A stretch of 64,000 bases of DNA. Origin: Calothrix sp. PCC 7103 (GTDB taxonomy: Bacteria; Cyanobacteriota; Cyanobacteriia; Cyanobacteriales; Nostocaceae). The stretch lies in the NCBI RefSeq assembly GCF_000331305.1, contig NZ_KB217483.1, positions 43,534 through 107,533 of the forward strand, in the 5' to 3' direction. Made by a program: the position numbers and the translations under genes. Numbering within the stretch: position 1 is the first letter of the stretch; each line of letters opens with the position of its first letter. This document shows positions 18,307 through 27,119 of this stretch, piece after piece. Under the pieces are notes generated by a model. That model ran no database searches and was not told the origin of the DNA. It saw only the letters and a program-made list of their open reading frames with translations.

Positions 18307-19722
18307 TTATAGTTTGTATTCTTGTTCCAAAATAGTTAGTAGTTGCTCCTGCCTACGTGTAAAGTTTGATGGGTCTGGAACTTTTGAAAGGACTTCAAGT
18401 ATTGCCATGTAGGCAGGTTCATAATCTTCACGAACTTTTTGAAATAATTTTAGAATGCGGTCGCAGTTTTCGGCTGCTTTTTGTTCGCAAACTCCGTAAG
18501 TTATCTCCAAATTTTCGGGTTTAACTGCTGGGAAATCCATTTTCCAGGTTTTGATACCACAACTGTGAGGGTTAACTTGAGTAACAATGCACCAGGCACC
18601 TGCAACTGGCTTTAAATCAGGGTTGCCTTTTGAAATAATTCGGCAGACTTCGCCAACATGGTGCGGATTTGGTACGCGCTTTTTGTTTTTAATCTGTTCA
18701 ACTATGTCTGGTTTTTTCAATTTTTCATCAAGTCTTTTTTGTACATGTTCCTTTCCTTTGGTAGATGTCAACTCAGCAAGCTCAAGAATTTCTTTCTTGG
18801 GAAGTTTTACAGTTCGGTTAAGAATCGAGTCTTTGAGCGAATCTCCCTGCGTCGAAGCTAGAGTATCAACAGCTTGTGCGTAATTCGCGTCGTTACGAAT
18901 ACTGCGCTCGCCAACTTTATATTCTTCAGCAAGCTCCTTGGCAACATCTAATGTTATTAAATCATTGTAAGGCAAATCCTCGTCGTCGGATTCCATCGAA
19001 CGGCAAACGTTGCCGTTCGGTAAATCCTGCTCAGAGTCGGATTCCATCGAACGGCAATTCTTGCCGTTCGGTAAATTCTGCTTTAAATTATCTTCGCGAT
19101 TTCCTTTCAGATTCAGATAACGTTTACCCCTGAGATAGGAAGCAGCCTCCGGCGTAATGTTACGGCGCCCTAATTGATTATTGACAATCCAGCAAATAGC
19201 TGCGGCTCTTGATTCTATTTCAACCTCTTCTATCTTGTAAGGAATTTGCAATTTTTGACATAATTCATAGCGATTGTGACCATCGAGTAAAATGCCTGTA
19301 CCTTTCCATACAAGCAAAGGGTAAAGGCAGCCAGACTTTGTTAAATTTGCCTCTAATATAGATTTTTCCTCATCTGATAAAGGAAGAATTAGATTTTTAA
19401 ACTCAGGGTCAATATTAACAGATGGCTGAGAAAATACTAATTCATCAGTATTATTAGATATTTGTTGTTCCTGTTCAACCTCAAAGGAAGCACCTACCAA
19501 AGTTACCCAACTAGTTGGAATGTGAACTATATGTGGTTTATAAGCTTTGTTGTCTTGTTTATCAAGCAAAACAGATATTTGGGTGCCTTGGATTTTCTTG
19601 ATTTCACCATAAGATAAAGCAAGATGTTGGCAGTTGTTATCAAGAAACTCAGGCTGAATTTGAACACGCGAACCCACTCGAAAATTATTATCGTTGTAAT
19701 TGTCTGTTGAAGCTAAATTCAT
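18307..19722 (-). CDS. ParB/Srx-fold protein with in-frame palindrome repeats
   Basis: A 471-residue protein. Residues ~1-75 form a KOW/SH3-like region (VGSRVQIQPEF, YGEIKKIQGTQISVLL). Residues ~105-190 carry a ParB N-terminal fold with the signature ILLDGHNRYELCQKL, followed by a helical DNA-binding region with GRRNITPEAASYLRGKRY. Then comes a 34-residue insert of two 17-aa repeats (LPNGKNCRSMESD and LPNGNVCRSMESD), which are translations of two palindromic DNA repeats. A helix-turn-helix (LAEEYKVGERSIRNDANYA) follows, and the C-terminus is again KOW-like. A partition or plasmid gene-regulation role is the family expectation. No ParA is directly adjacent; a TraL/ParA-like gene is 35 kb away. 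Confidence 0.75.
   Translation of the reverse strand: MNLASTDNYNDNNFRVGSRVQIQPEFLDNNCQHLALSYGEIKKIQGTQISVLLDKQDNKAYKPHIVHIPTSWVTLVGASFEVEQEQQISNNTDELVFSQPSVNIDPEFKNLILPLSDEEKSILEANLTKSGCLYPLLVWKGTGILLDGHNRYELCQKLQIPYKIEEVEIESRAAAICWIVNNQLGRRNITPEAASYLRGKRYLNLKGNREDNLKQNLPNGKNCRSMESDSEQDLPNGNVCRSMESDDEDLPYNDLITLDVAKELAEEYKVGERSIRNDANYAQAVDTLASTQGDSLKDSILNRTVKLPKKEILELAELTSTKGKEHVQKRLDEKLKKPDIVEQIKNKKRVPNPHHVGEVCRIISKGNPDLKPVAGAWCIVTQVNPHSCGIKTWKMDFPAVKPENLEITYGVCEQKAAENCDRILKLFQKVREDYEPAYMAILEVLSKVPDPSNFTRRQEQLLTILEQEYKL
18985..19082. repeat. Two tandem 51-bp units, each with a perfect 10-3-10 palindrome
   Basis: Palindromes CGAACGGCAA-3 nt-TTGCCGTTCG at 18997-19019 and 19048-19070. The flanks GTCGGATTCCAT and GTAAAT are shared, giving a 51-bp (17-codon) period. 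Two more copies of the palindrome lie at 40064-40090 and 59075-59097. Confidence 0.9.
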
Positions 19723-19840
19723 ACTTATTAATAGCTCCGTTGCATTAATAAAAGTAATTCATCTATGCTGAGGGCTTTTATGAACCCACTGCATTTTTAA
19801 TCGTCATGTCGAGCTTCTACTGCGATTAGCTCGCTTGACT

Positions 19841-20047
19841 CTATGCTTGACAGTACTTGGGTCGAAATAAGTAATTCTGGATGTTGTCTGCAACCCTCTC
19901 AAAAATATCTGATGAGTTAGTTGGTTCATAAGCTGATTCGCAAGTGTAGATTTTGCAGTCAGCGAGCCTTCGTTCTGGAAGTTTTAACAGGTGAATCAAA
20001 CGGCGCCTCTTGATAAACTTGAAGAAGGCGCCAGTTAAATCTATCAA
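19841..20047 (-). CDS. Small hypothetical ORF, doubtful
   Basis: A 68-codon frame beginning MIDLTGAFFKFIKRRRL. It lies upstream of the ParB-like gene in the same direction and contains two GGCGCC sites. No domain, no strong ribosome site, and the region otherwise resembles intergenic DNA. It could be a small regulator or nothing. Confidence 0.25.
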   Translation of the reverse strand: MIDLTGAFFKFIKRRRLIHLLKLPERRLADCKIYTCESAYEPTNSSDIFERVADNIQNYLFRPKYCQA

Positions 20048-20173
20048 GCGTGTGTATCCGCTCTGTACGTGTTAGTTGGTGAAACAGAAACATTTTATTC
20101 TTTCTAGCTTGAGTCATGGGAATACGAAAGTTTAATTTACTTAACTCTATTGGTAGTGAACACGTGCGTTGTT

Positions 20174-20190
20174 AACAATCATGGATTGTT
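20174..20190. promoter_or_regulatory. Short palindrome (7-3-7), possible operator
   Basis: AACAATC-ATG-GATTGTT lies 28 bp downstream of the small regulator-like gene 20218-20574 and upstream of the ParB region on the minus strand. Confidence 0.35.
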
Positions 20191-20217
20191 TACTAATAGA
20201 TTGTATTGGTAAGCACT

Positions 20218-20574
20218 TTAATCGTTTCTTTTTGCTTCTTCTTGCGATAAACGCTCTGTCAAACATTCTTGACCTAAGAGAGTTCTAATATTACCTTTAC
20301 CTGATTCATTCAGGTCTCGGAAATAATCAATAGCAACTTTGAGGTCAACCATATCAGCGACACAGCAGTTTGGCATCCTTGCGACTGTTGGATTCACCCC
20401 CAATCTTTTAATGAAATTCTTTGCTGTTCCAGGTTGCTTTCTAACTGTAATAGCCATTTGACGAACAGTAATTGTAATTTGTCCGTTCGCAAGTTTGTAA
20501 GCGGTTACTCGAAAAGCCTTCTTCTTGAGTTTAATTCGCTCAATAGCAATTTGTATGGCCGGAGTGTTCTTCAT
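20218..20574 (-). CDS. Small plasmid-type regulator-like protein
   Basis: A 118-residue basic protein. The sequence YKLANGQITITVRQMAITVRKQPGTAKNFIKRLGV reads as a beta hairpin followed by a helix-turn-helix-like segment, and it resembles small cyanobacterial plasmid proteins of unknown role that I recall only loosely. It is divergent from nothing nearby; an 820-bp intergenic region with a perfect palindrome precedes it, which suits autoregulation. It may control the downstream ParB/replication genes. No enzyme motif. Confidence 0.55.
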   Translation of the reverse strand: MKNTPAIQIAIERIKLKKKAFRVTAYKLANGQITITVRQMAITVRKQPGTAKNFIKRLGVNPTVARMPNCCVADMVDLKVAIDYFRDLNESGKGNIRTLLGQECLTERLSQEEAKRND

Positions 20575-21398
20575 CGTTTGTGGATTGATTAGGACTGTTA
20601 ATCATTGCTCGCTGATTAATTAATTGCATTTCAATTTGTTAGCCAAACAAGTCAAGTAAAGCTAGTAAAATTGATGATGATAACTGGTAGGCTGCATCCT
20701 GGTAGAGGTTTGATATATATTGCACGCATCAATCAAGCTAGATTGATGCTGTCTAATACGCGCTTCGGACTTGAAGTAAAATTTACATCTAATTACATGC
20801 AAACCTTAACTTTAAATCACTACTAATTTTTGGCGTTTACCCTGAGTTGCTTTATTTACTTTTAACACAGTCTTACAAGTATTTTTTGATGATTTCACCT
20901 GACCGAAAGTGATATTTATATCACTTTTGATAGGTAGCACAAATTTAATTTTTAGATGGCCAAAAATGGCCAACGTTTAACTTTATACAATCTTTACACA
21001 ATGCACACTAAATGAGACGAGTGCAAACTATTATTTTTTGCAGAGAAATAAAATAGTTGCAGTTTGGTTGCTTGTATGCTGCTACGCCCTAAGAGATAGG
21101 GTTTCCAACTTGGTTTGAATAATAACAAAAACCCTTATAATCTATAAAAGAGTCTTATCTTCAGTTTTTCTCATAATGTAAAGATTTATTAAAGTTAAAA
21201 AAATGTTATTAATTAGTCTGTTTTATTTCAGTAATTATACAGAGTGTATAAGCAAAAATCGATGCAAGTGATAAGTAATATTTTTATTTTTGATTATTAA
21301 TAGTAATAAATAGTATCAAGTTGATATAATGTTATTTGCTGCTCATACGTTTTAATTTGTTATAATCAGCAAAATTTATCAGCTTACTTGCTAGCTGA
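20575..21398. other. AT-rich intergenic control region
   Basis: About 820 bp with no gene, between the end of the conjugation operon and the replication/partition block. It holds a perfect 22-nt palindrome (20906-20927), a pair of TGGCCA sites 4 nt apart (20957-20972), an imperfect 40-nt hairpin near 21021-21065, and TATAAT-like boxes near 21137. It is a candidate promoter/operator region and possibly a replication origin. Confidence 0.5.
20906..20927. promoter_or_regulatory. Perfect palindrome, probable operator
   Basis: AAAGTGATAT-TT-ATATCACTTT. A related TATCAC-4 nt-GTGATA lies at 25686-25701, upstream of the VirB1-like gene, so one regulator could serve both. Confidence 0.6.
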
Positions 21399-23198
21399 TT
21401 ACCAAGGAGAATCATCAACAGTTGGAGAAGTTAACTCTATCTCTCCTTCTGCTTCGGCGCCATGTTCATCTCTTATCGACTCAATATTTAATAATTGTTG
21501 AGCAATTTGCTTTCTCAAATCGATAGCTTCATCCAAGTGCTGCTGTTCAATCAAAGTCGAGCGTGCTATTAGTCGTGAGTAAAGTTGAGAGTTCCAAAGT
21601 TTTTCGCACTTAGAGATTCGATAAATATCTAATTTAGGAATGGGAATGGTAAGCGGGTAAGGAATAGAACCTTCGCCAGAAGATGTGTAACCAGGATTTG
21701 TAATTACGCATTTACCTTGAGGAAAGCGCATAATCTCATCTGCTGTGATGATGGGCATTGTTTGCAAGCTGTCCGACCAAGTTGTGGTGTGTCCATCTTT
21801 GGAGTTACTTATTGATTTGTTTTTAACGATAAATTCCTTGTTGCCGAAAGACTGAGAAAATTTCTCGGCAGTCGAGTAGTTGGCTGGGTTATACAAAATT
21901 TTGGTGCTGCAAGCGCTGGTAATTGCCGCAGAACCGTTTTCTCCGTAAGCAGAAGCGAGTTGTTCGAGAGACTGAACACCCAATACAAAACAGGCGCCGT
22001 TACTTCTGTACTCGTTAATCCATTGAGGTAAAGCTTTGAGATACAAAGAAGGTAACTCATCGATGAAAATTCCAATTGGGTCAAAGCGGGGAGTGGATAA
22101 ATTACTGACAATTGTCATGTGTAGCGCTGCGGCTAACAATGGTCCAACAACGTCTCGTCTAGGGTCGTCTAATTTGAAGATTAGTATCTGGCGCCTTGAT
22201 AATTTGGTGGGAATTGTACTTTTACCAATAAATGAGGGAAGTAGAGAACGTTGAATAAAGCTTGAAAATATTCCTACTGTCGTTGTGTCGATACTCGCTA
22301 TCGTCTTCTCACTGTCTCTAGCTTTGAGATACTGTTGAAAGGAAGCTGCGACCCAGCGTGAAACTTTACCTGCTTGTACGGATGCGTGTAGCTTATTAAT
22401 AAAATCATCAACCGACTGAATGCAGTAAACGGTTGCTAAATCAGGGCAGTCACTACTTTTGGCTAACTGAATTAACGCTTTCGCTAATAAATCAGCAGCT
22501 TTGGAGAAAAACTCGTCACCCTTACCACTACCACCAGCATTTGCATTAATTACTTGGGCAATTTGTGCTGCTGTAACTGCATCCTCTTGGTTCTCCATAA
22601 AATCAAGAGGGTTGATTACTTCACTATATGGTTCTCCTGGCGCGAATATCCGTACATCGTAACCGTAACATGCTGCTAACGGCGCCAGTAGTTTCATTTG
22701 GTCGCCCTTTTTATCGTATACAATCAGCGGAAATCCCTGCACCATGCAGCTTTCTGCCATACGGTCGATTGTGCCAAAAGTTTTACCTGAACCAGGGGCG
22801 CCAAGAACTAAAGTAGAACGTTCAGCATGAGGAATCCAAACTGTAGGTGAGGCGCCAAGGATAGTTTGAAATATGGCGCCTGTATCTCTAAATTTTCCTT
22901 TAAACCAATAGCGGGGAGAACCGCACCAAAAACAGACTTTATTGTGCTTGCTAGCTCGAATTTGTTTAAGCGCGAGATTTGTTGCTGCTAGTTTTTCAGC
23001 AGTCCCTACCACTCTTCCAGTAGAAATTTTACCCTTTTTACTACCAGCTACTTGAGTCAATAAAATCAAGAACGTTAAACTTCCCAGCATTGCCAACCCT
23101 TCTGGATTTGCAAAATTTTTAAACAGTCCTACAAAATCAATACCTGAATTATAACCATGTTGTGGAGAGTGCTCTGTTATAGTTTTTGAAATTAACAT
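21399..23198 (-). CDS. virD4: VirD4/TraD-like coupling protein
   Basis: A 599-residue type IV coupling ATPase that would link the relaxase-DNA complex to the secretion channel at the inner membrane. A membrane segment lies around residues 36-51, Walker A is VLGAPGSGKTFG (about 131-142), Walker B is GIFIDELPSLY, and GVQSLEQLASAYGENG is typical of TraG/TraD motifs. A C-x2-C (CFWCGS, about 89-94) sits between membrane segment and ATPase. Only one membrane segment is evident, whereas VirD4 proteins usually have two. Its start codon overlaps the stop of the lipoprotein gene, so the two are coupled. It is the last gene of the conjugation operon. It looks intact. Confidence 0.9.
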   Translation of the reverse strand: MLISKTITEHSPQHGYNSGIDFVGLFKNFANPEGLAMLGSLTFLILLTQVAGSKKGKISTGRVVGTAEKLAATNLALKQIRASKHNKVCFWCGSPRYWFKGKFRDTGAIFQTILGASPTVWIPHAERSTLVLGAPGSGKTFGTIDRMAESCMVQGFPLIVYDKKGDQMKLLAPLAACYGYDVRIFAPGEPYSEVINPLDFMENQEDAVTAAQIAQVINANAGGSGKGDEFFSKAADLLAKALIQLAKSSDCPDLATVYCIQSVDDFINKLHASVQAGKVSRWVAASFQQYLKARDSEKTIASIDTTTVGIFSSFIQRSLLPSFIGKSTIPTKLSRRQILIFKLDDPRRDVVGPLLAAALHMTIVSNLSTPRFDPIGIFIDELPSLYLKALPQWINEYRSNGACFVLGVQSLEQLASAYGENGSAAITSACSTKILYNPANYSTAEKFSQSFGNKEFIVKNKSISNSKDGHTTTWSDSLQTMPIITADEIMRFPQGKCVITNPGYTSSGEGSIPYPLTIPIPKLDIYRISKCEKLWNSQLYSRLIARSTLIEQQHLDEAIDLRKQIAQQLLNIESIRDEHGAEAEGEIELTSPTVDDSPW

Positions 23199-23761
23199 TA
23201 CTTCTTGCTTCCCAAGGTAGGCAATTTAAGGAATAAACTTTCAACAGCTTGATAATAACCGTCCTCGTCGCAATAAGTAAGTTTTTGCAACGTTTGATTA
23301 TCATTAAGCTGTTGAATATCTAAACAAGGTAAATTCAAATTACTATTAAAATTATCTGAACTAACACTAATTAAATTTTGATTAGGTTCTAATTCCGGAT
23401 GTAAATAAAGATTTATCACGCGAGTATACTGATTTTTACCTTTATCTACATAGCCTGTATACAAGCATCCTAATTTTCCACACAAACTAGAATTATTATA
23501 GTTGAAAAGATACAAATGTTTATCCTGACCCTTGACATTAGCAAATTTGATTAGACTTTTTGCTGTAGAAGATAAGGATGTATTCTCAGATATAGCTAGT
23601 TGCATTAAGGAAGCAGGAACTTTATTTGCATCATTCCAGCTAATTTTGACTCCATCCGCGCGGCTACTACATCCATTCAGAAACAAAACACTGATAAGCA
23701 GGAATATTCCTAAACTGAAATGAAAGTAACGCACTAAACGTACAATTTTATCATTAGGCAT
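23198..23761 (-). CDS. Lipoprotein of the conjugation operon (VirB7-like role)
   Basis: A 187-residue precursor with a signal segment (FHFSLGIFLLISVLFLNGC) ending in a lipobox LNGC, so Cys31 should be lipidated. The mature part has Cys pairs (SSLCGKLGC, LPCLDI, LTYCDED) that may form disulfides. Larger than classical VirB7, it could still anchor the outer-membrane core. It lies between a VirB1-like hydrolase and VirD4 with overlapping ends. No enzymatic motif seen. Confidence 0.7.
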   Translation of the reverse strand: MPNDKIVRLVRYFHFSLGIFLLISVLFLNGCSSRADGVKISWNDANKVPASLMQLAISENTSLSSTAKSLIKFANVKGQDKHLYLFNYNNSSLCGKLGCLYTGYVDKGKNQYTRVINLYLHPELEPNQNLISVSSDNFNSNLNLPCLDIQQLNDNQTLQKLTYCDEDGYYQAVESLFLKLPTLGSKK

Positions 23762-23779
23762 GATATATTTTCCAAATAA

Positions 23780-25603
23780 TTAACAACCTTGAAAATTCTG
23801 TTTATACTTATTTAAAACATCTTCACCGTAATTTTTAATAGAAAGCCTACCAAAAACATCTTTGGCATCACTATCAACTATTGAAGAATCACCACCAAAA
23901 TACTTTTGAGCAACTCGTTCAACTAAGCGGGCGCCGGAGAAAGGCTTTTTGGTTACTGGGTCAATTTCTTGAGATGTGCTATTAATTTTATCGGCAATAC
24001 TGTTTTGAAAAGCATCCTCTTGAGCTACGGGAGGGAAGAACTGAAATACCTCAGCATCATTTGGTCGATATCCTTGAGAAAGCTTGGCTAAGAATTCTTT
24101 ACCACCATTAGCTTTTTGAATTTGTTCCTGAGCGTACTTATCGTAGCTAAGAAACTTATATTTACCCAAAGACACACCGCAATTACTTCTATCATTAGTA
24201 CAAGCATAGGCGCCAACATCATTATAATTACCATTGTTATAATTACCATTGTTTTCAGTATCAGCAATAGATTTAGCAAGCGCCATTAGGTTTGCAGTTT
24301 GAGAACTTTGAGACTGACAATTAGGTTGAGCGCTATTGAAAGCAGACACTGTATTAGTTTTACTGACATTAGCTGATACCTCACTGCTATTTAAGTTAGG
24401 TGTATAAGTATTTTGAGAGAGTTCTGAGCCAAGAGTACCAATAAAAATTGGAGCATTCAGCTTATACGTCAAGAATGGAACAGGACCAATAAAATAAGGT
24501 GTGGCACCACAGATATTTTTGAAGCGAAAGAACAAAGCAGTGTTAACAGTATCAGTTTTTTCATCTGGTTCCATCACTACTACCTTAAAAGCACTACCAA
24601 AGGGTAATCTTCCTGTCGGCTCTTTTCCTGAGTTGACTCCTTCTAAACAACCCCAACCTCCTTCAACTTGTTGATACTTACCACTTATCCACGAACGTCC
24701 TTCAAATTGGCTTTGTTTACTACGTCCCGAATTTTCTAAATCGTCAAGTTCAATGTATGGGCACTCCTGGTCAGAACAAGGAACTGAAAAACCTGCTACA
24801 TCCGAACCTGATATAGTTCTCTGGCGCCGTTTCTCTGCTTTACCCCAAATAAAGTCTATCCTGGCAAACGTGTTACCAAACTCAGCTAAAGGAATAGGAA
24901 ACTCGGTTAATGGCAAGGCGCCAAGTCCAGGTACTCCAGAAATTAGAGTATTTTGCCAACCTGTAAAATTCGATAGCTGTACCGCATCAACATTGGGAAT
25001 ATCTTCTATAGTGTAAGACGATAAATTTGTTTGATTGAGCTTAAGTTCTCCCAACGCTTGATTTTGAGCCAGAAGTTTAGAGAGTGGGGTGTTTATATTA
25101 GTTTGAGGCGCCTGGGTTTTGAGCAATGCGGCGACTGGCTGTATTAGTTCCGCATTAGCTTGTCCTAAATTTGGTACAACATCCGCCAAGTTTTGGAGAG
25201 TTTGTTGCCCTAAAAGCGGGAAGTTATTTAGAGGAACTGTCTTTAAATCTAAATTACTAACAGTTTTTGTAATGCTATTTAAACTTAACAGGCTTGGTTG
25301 TAACGCATCTTCAATATCTCCCAAGCTTAGATACTTATCTGGTGTATCCCCAACTTTCCACTTTCGCTCTTTATTATCAATATTAATTGAACCACCTTTT
25401 TGAATTGGAGGCATTGTCGCGAAGAATATTCTTTGCCAGTCGGGTAGTGATAATTGGGTGCTGGTGGCGCCATTAGTCAAGCGAGTGGGTAGACTTGGCT
25501 GATTCTGCGCTACCGATGGTGACGTTAAGTACAAACTAAACCAACTAAATATGACTAAAAAAAGAGATAAACACGTAATGACTAAAAATCGACCAATTTT
25601 CAT
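23780..25603 (-). CDS. Secreted VirB1-like peptidoglycan hydrolase
   Basis: A 607-residue protein with a signal peptide (residues 1-32, ending PSVAQ). The N-terminal ~380 residues are a secreted region with LPDWQRIFFATMP and conserved Cys (CSDQECPY). The C-terminal ~190 residues (SIADTENNGNY..., then CGVSLGKYKFLSYDKYAQE) resemble a lysozyme/transglycosylase fold, with the Glu of ADTENN as possible catalytic acid. It would locally open the wall for the conjugation channel. A short NGNYN repeat inside may be slippage. It is upstream of the lipoprotein with an 18-bp gap. The activity assignment rests on a weak motif. Confidence 0.65.
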   Translation of the reverse strand: MKIGRFLVITCLSLFLVIFSWFSLYLTSPSVAQNQPSLPTRLTNGATSTQLSLPDWQRIFFATMPPIQKGGSINIDNKERKWKVGDTPDKYLSLGDIEDALQPSLLSLNSITKTVSNLDLKTVPLNNFPLLGQQTLQNLADVVPNLGQANAELIQPVAALLKTQAPQTNINTPLSKLLAQNQALGELKLNQTNLSSYTIEDIPNVDAVQLSNFTGWQNTLISGVPGLGALPLTEFPIPLAEFGNTFARIDFIWGKAEKRRQRTISGSDVAGFSVPCSDQECPYIELDDLENSGRSKQSQFEGRSWISGKYQQVEGGWGCLEGVNSGKEPTGRLPFGSAFKVVVMEPDEKTDTVNTALFFRFKNICGATPYFIGPVPFLTYKLNAPIFIGTLGSELSQNTYTPNLNSSEVSANVSKTNTVSAFNSAQPNCQSQSSQTANLMALAKSIADTENNGNYNNGNYNDVGAYACTNDRSNCGVSLGKYKFLSYDKYAQEQIQKANGGKEFLAKLSQGYRPNDAEVFQFFPPVAQEDAFQNSIADKINSTSQEIDPVTKKPFSGARLVERVAQKYFGGDSSIVDSDAKDVFGRLSIKNYGEDVLNKYKQNFQGC

Positions 25604-26056
25604 AAATCAATCCTGAGAGTGATTTTACGCCTTATTGTCGTTTACTTGCTGCTTACTGTTACTGTTCAATAGAGGTAAATTCATCTATCACAATAGTGAT
25701 ATTCTTGATTGTGAGTAATTGGCGCCTGATTAAGTTATTTAACAACAGCTTTAGTTATTTCTTTCAGTATCAATATATTATTAGGGTTAGCATCGTAAGA
25801 ACGCAATTCTACAGTCAAAGGCAAGATTTGTGAGCTATATACCTAAACTGTACAGGCATTATCAGAAGTAAGAATATTGAGTTAGAGATATTAAACCCTA
25901 TTCCTAATCATTTTTTATAATACAAAAACACTATTGGTCTACTATCTTATAATCAACAGTAAGTTTAAAAATAATTTTTGAATGTGGAAGCCTCTTGCTT
26001 TACCTTTTATTTGTTAACGCATCGTAGCTTTTTCAATCCCAAAGAGCGCCGAAATT
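25604..26056. other. Intergenic region
   Basis: About 450 bp. A TATCAC-AATA-GTGATA palindrome at 25686-25701 could be an operator for the minus-strand gene that starts at 25603. AT-rich DNA otherwise; no gene or other structure seen. Confidence 0.5.
25686..25701. promoter_or_regulatory. Palindrome TATCAC-4-GTGATA
   Basis: Lies 83 bp upstream of ATG 25603 on the minus strand and resembles the palindrome at 20906-20927. Confidence 0.4.
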
Positions 26057-26431
26057 TTGGTGTTTTCTTGGGATGAGCTATTATGTATAACTTTAGCCCC
26101 AGAAATTCGTATTTCAGCAGTCAAGCGAGGGGAAGAGATATACGACATGATAGACGAAGACCGAAGTGTCCTAATTTTAAATGGAAATATTTATCCAACG
26201 CTTGGGCTATATGGTGGGGTTCCTATCTTACGAAACAATCTAGGTGATGGAATATCTTTGGAACCACAACAGGAGCGATTAGTCATTTTGAATAGCTCCT
26301 ACGAAATCAAGCAGATTATAGAATTTTACGATGAATCAAGAGATTGGCGTTGGGCAACTTTTTCAGTAGATAGTTGCTATTTAATTATTGGTGTACCACA
26401 TGTATTGTTTGTTTACAAGTGGGTTGAATGA
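26057..26431 (+). CDS. Hypothetical protein, possibly a 5'-truncated remnant
   Basis: A 124-residue frame, open from about 26018, with only TTG or GTG as start. It reads ILVFSWDELLCITLAPEIRI and ends VPHVLFVYKWVE, with alternating hydrophobic residues like beta strands. It points against the flanking conjugation genes. I do not recognise it. The absent ATG and ribosome site suggest a fragment of a larger gene inserted between conjugation and cargo genes. Confidence 0.35.
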   Translation: MVFSWDELLCITLAPEIRISAVKRGEEIYDMIDEDRSVLILNGNIYPTLGLYGGVPILRNNLGDGISLEPQQERLVILNSSYEIKQIIEFYDESRDWRWATFSVDSCYLIIGVPHVLFVYKWVE

Positions 26432-26515
26432 CAAAGGTTTACTACGCGACTTTTATTAGGTTAGGCGCCAAGTACTGTTTAGAATACGGGCACTTAATAT
26501 CTCTAAATTTTCCTT

Positions 26516-27067
26516 TTAAGCATTTATAATTTGGTCTACTGAAACAGAGATGTTTGCAAATGCGAGGGGATGAATTATTCCTGTAGTCAGTGTTTGTTTT
26601 GTTGCATATTCTCCATCTAATGGTTGCCGAAATACTACTAGATGTAATTTTTTGAGGTTTACGACCCAATATTCTTGAATATCGGCGCCTGCATAAATTT
26701 TGCTTTTTGTTTCTAAGTCTTTCTCTAAACTAGTGTTACTGTATTCAATCAGCCAAAAAATATTCTCCGGATAAGGATGATGGTTTCGATACTCACGTCC
26801 TAAGCGTTGAACAACTGCAATATCTGGTTCTGGTTCCGAATCGTCTCTTAGCGTTATTGGTTTCGCTTCACGTATCGTGGCACGTTCTAAGAGCAAAGAA
26901 GCTAAGTACTCACCAGCTTCATCACTGGAATAAGCGTGCGGCTCTCCATAAGAGCGCCTCTCAACAATTTCTCCTCTAAGTAATTCTACTTTACGTCCAC
27001 TCAAAATACCTGCGTCAATCATGCTGTGATATTCGTCGAGTGTCCATTTGGCAGTGGTAAGTACCAT
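26516..27067 (-). CDS. Uma2-family endonuclease-like protein
   Basis: A 183-residue Uma2 (DUF820) protein, a PD-(D/E)XK-like family hugely expanded in cyanobacteria. I see LDEYHSMIDAGILSGRKVELLRGEIVER, then the acidic motif EPEPDIAVV, and WLIEYSNTSLEKDLETKSKIYA with E and K of the catalytic core, then IQEYWVVNL. Length is normal. It is inserted in the conjugation operon; cargo is the likeliest view. The biological role of the family is unsettled. Confidence 0.9.
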   Translation of the reverse strand: MVLTTAKWTLDEYHSMIDAGILSGRKVELLRGEIVERRSYGEPHAYSSDEAGEYLASLLLERATIREAKPITLRDDSEPEPDIAVVQRLGREYRNHHPYPENIFWLIEYSNTSLEKDLETKSKIYAGADIQEYWVVNLKKLHLVVFRQPLDGEYATKQTLTTGIIHPLAFANISVSVDQIINA

Positions 27068-27119
27068 AATGATTGTTTTTTATTTTCCTATTTTAAACGA
27101 GTATCGGGGTAATTATAGT

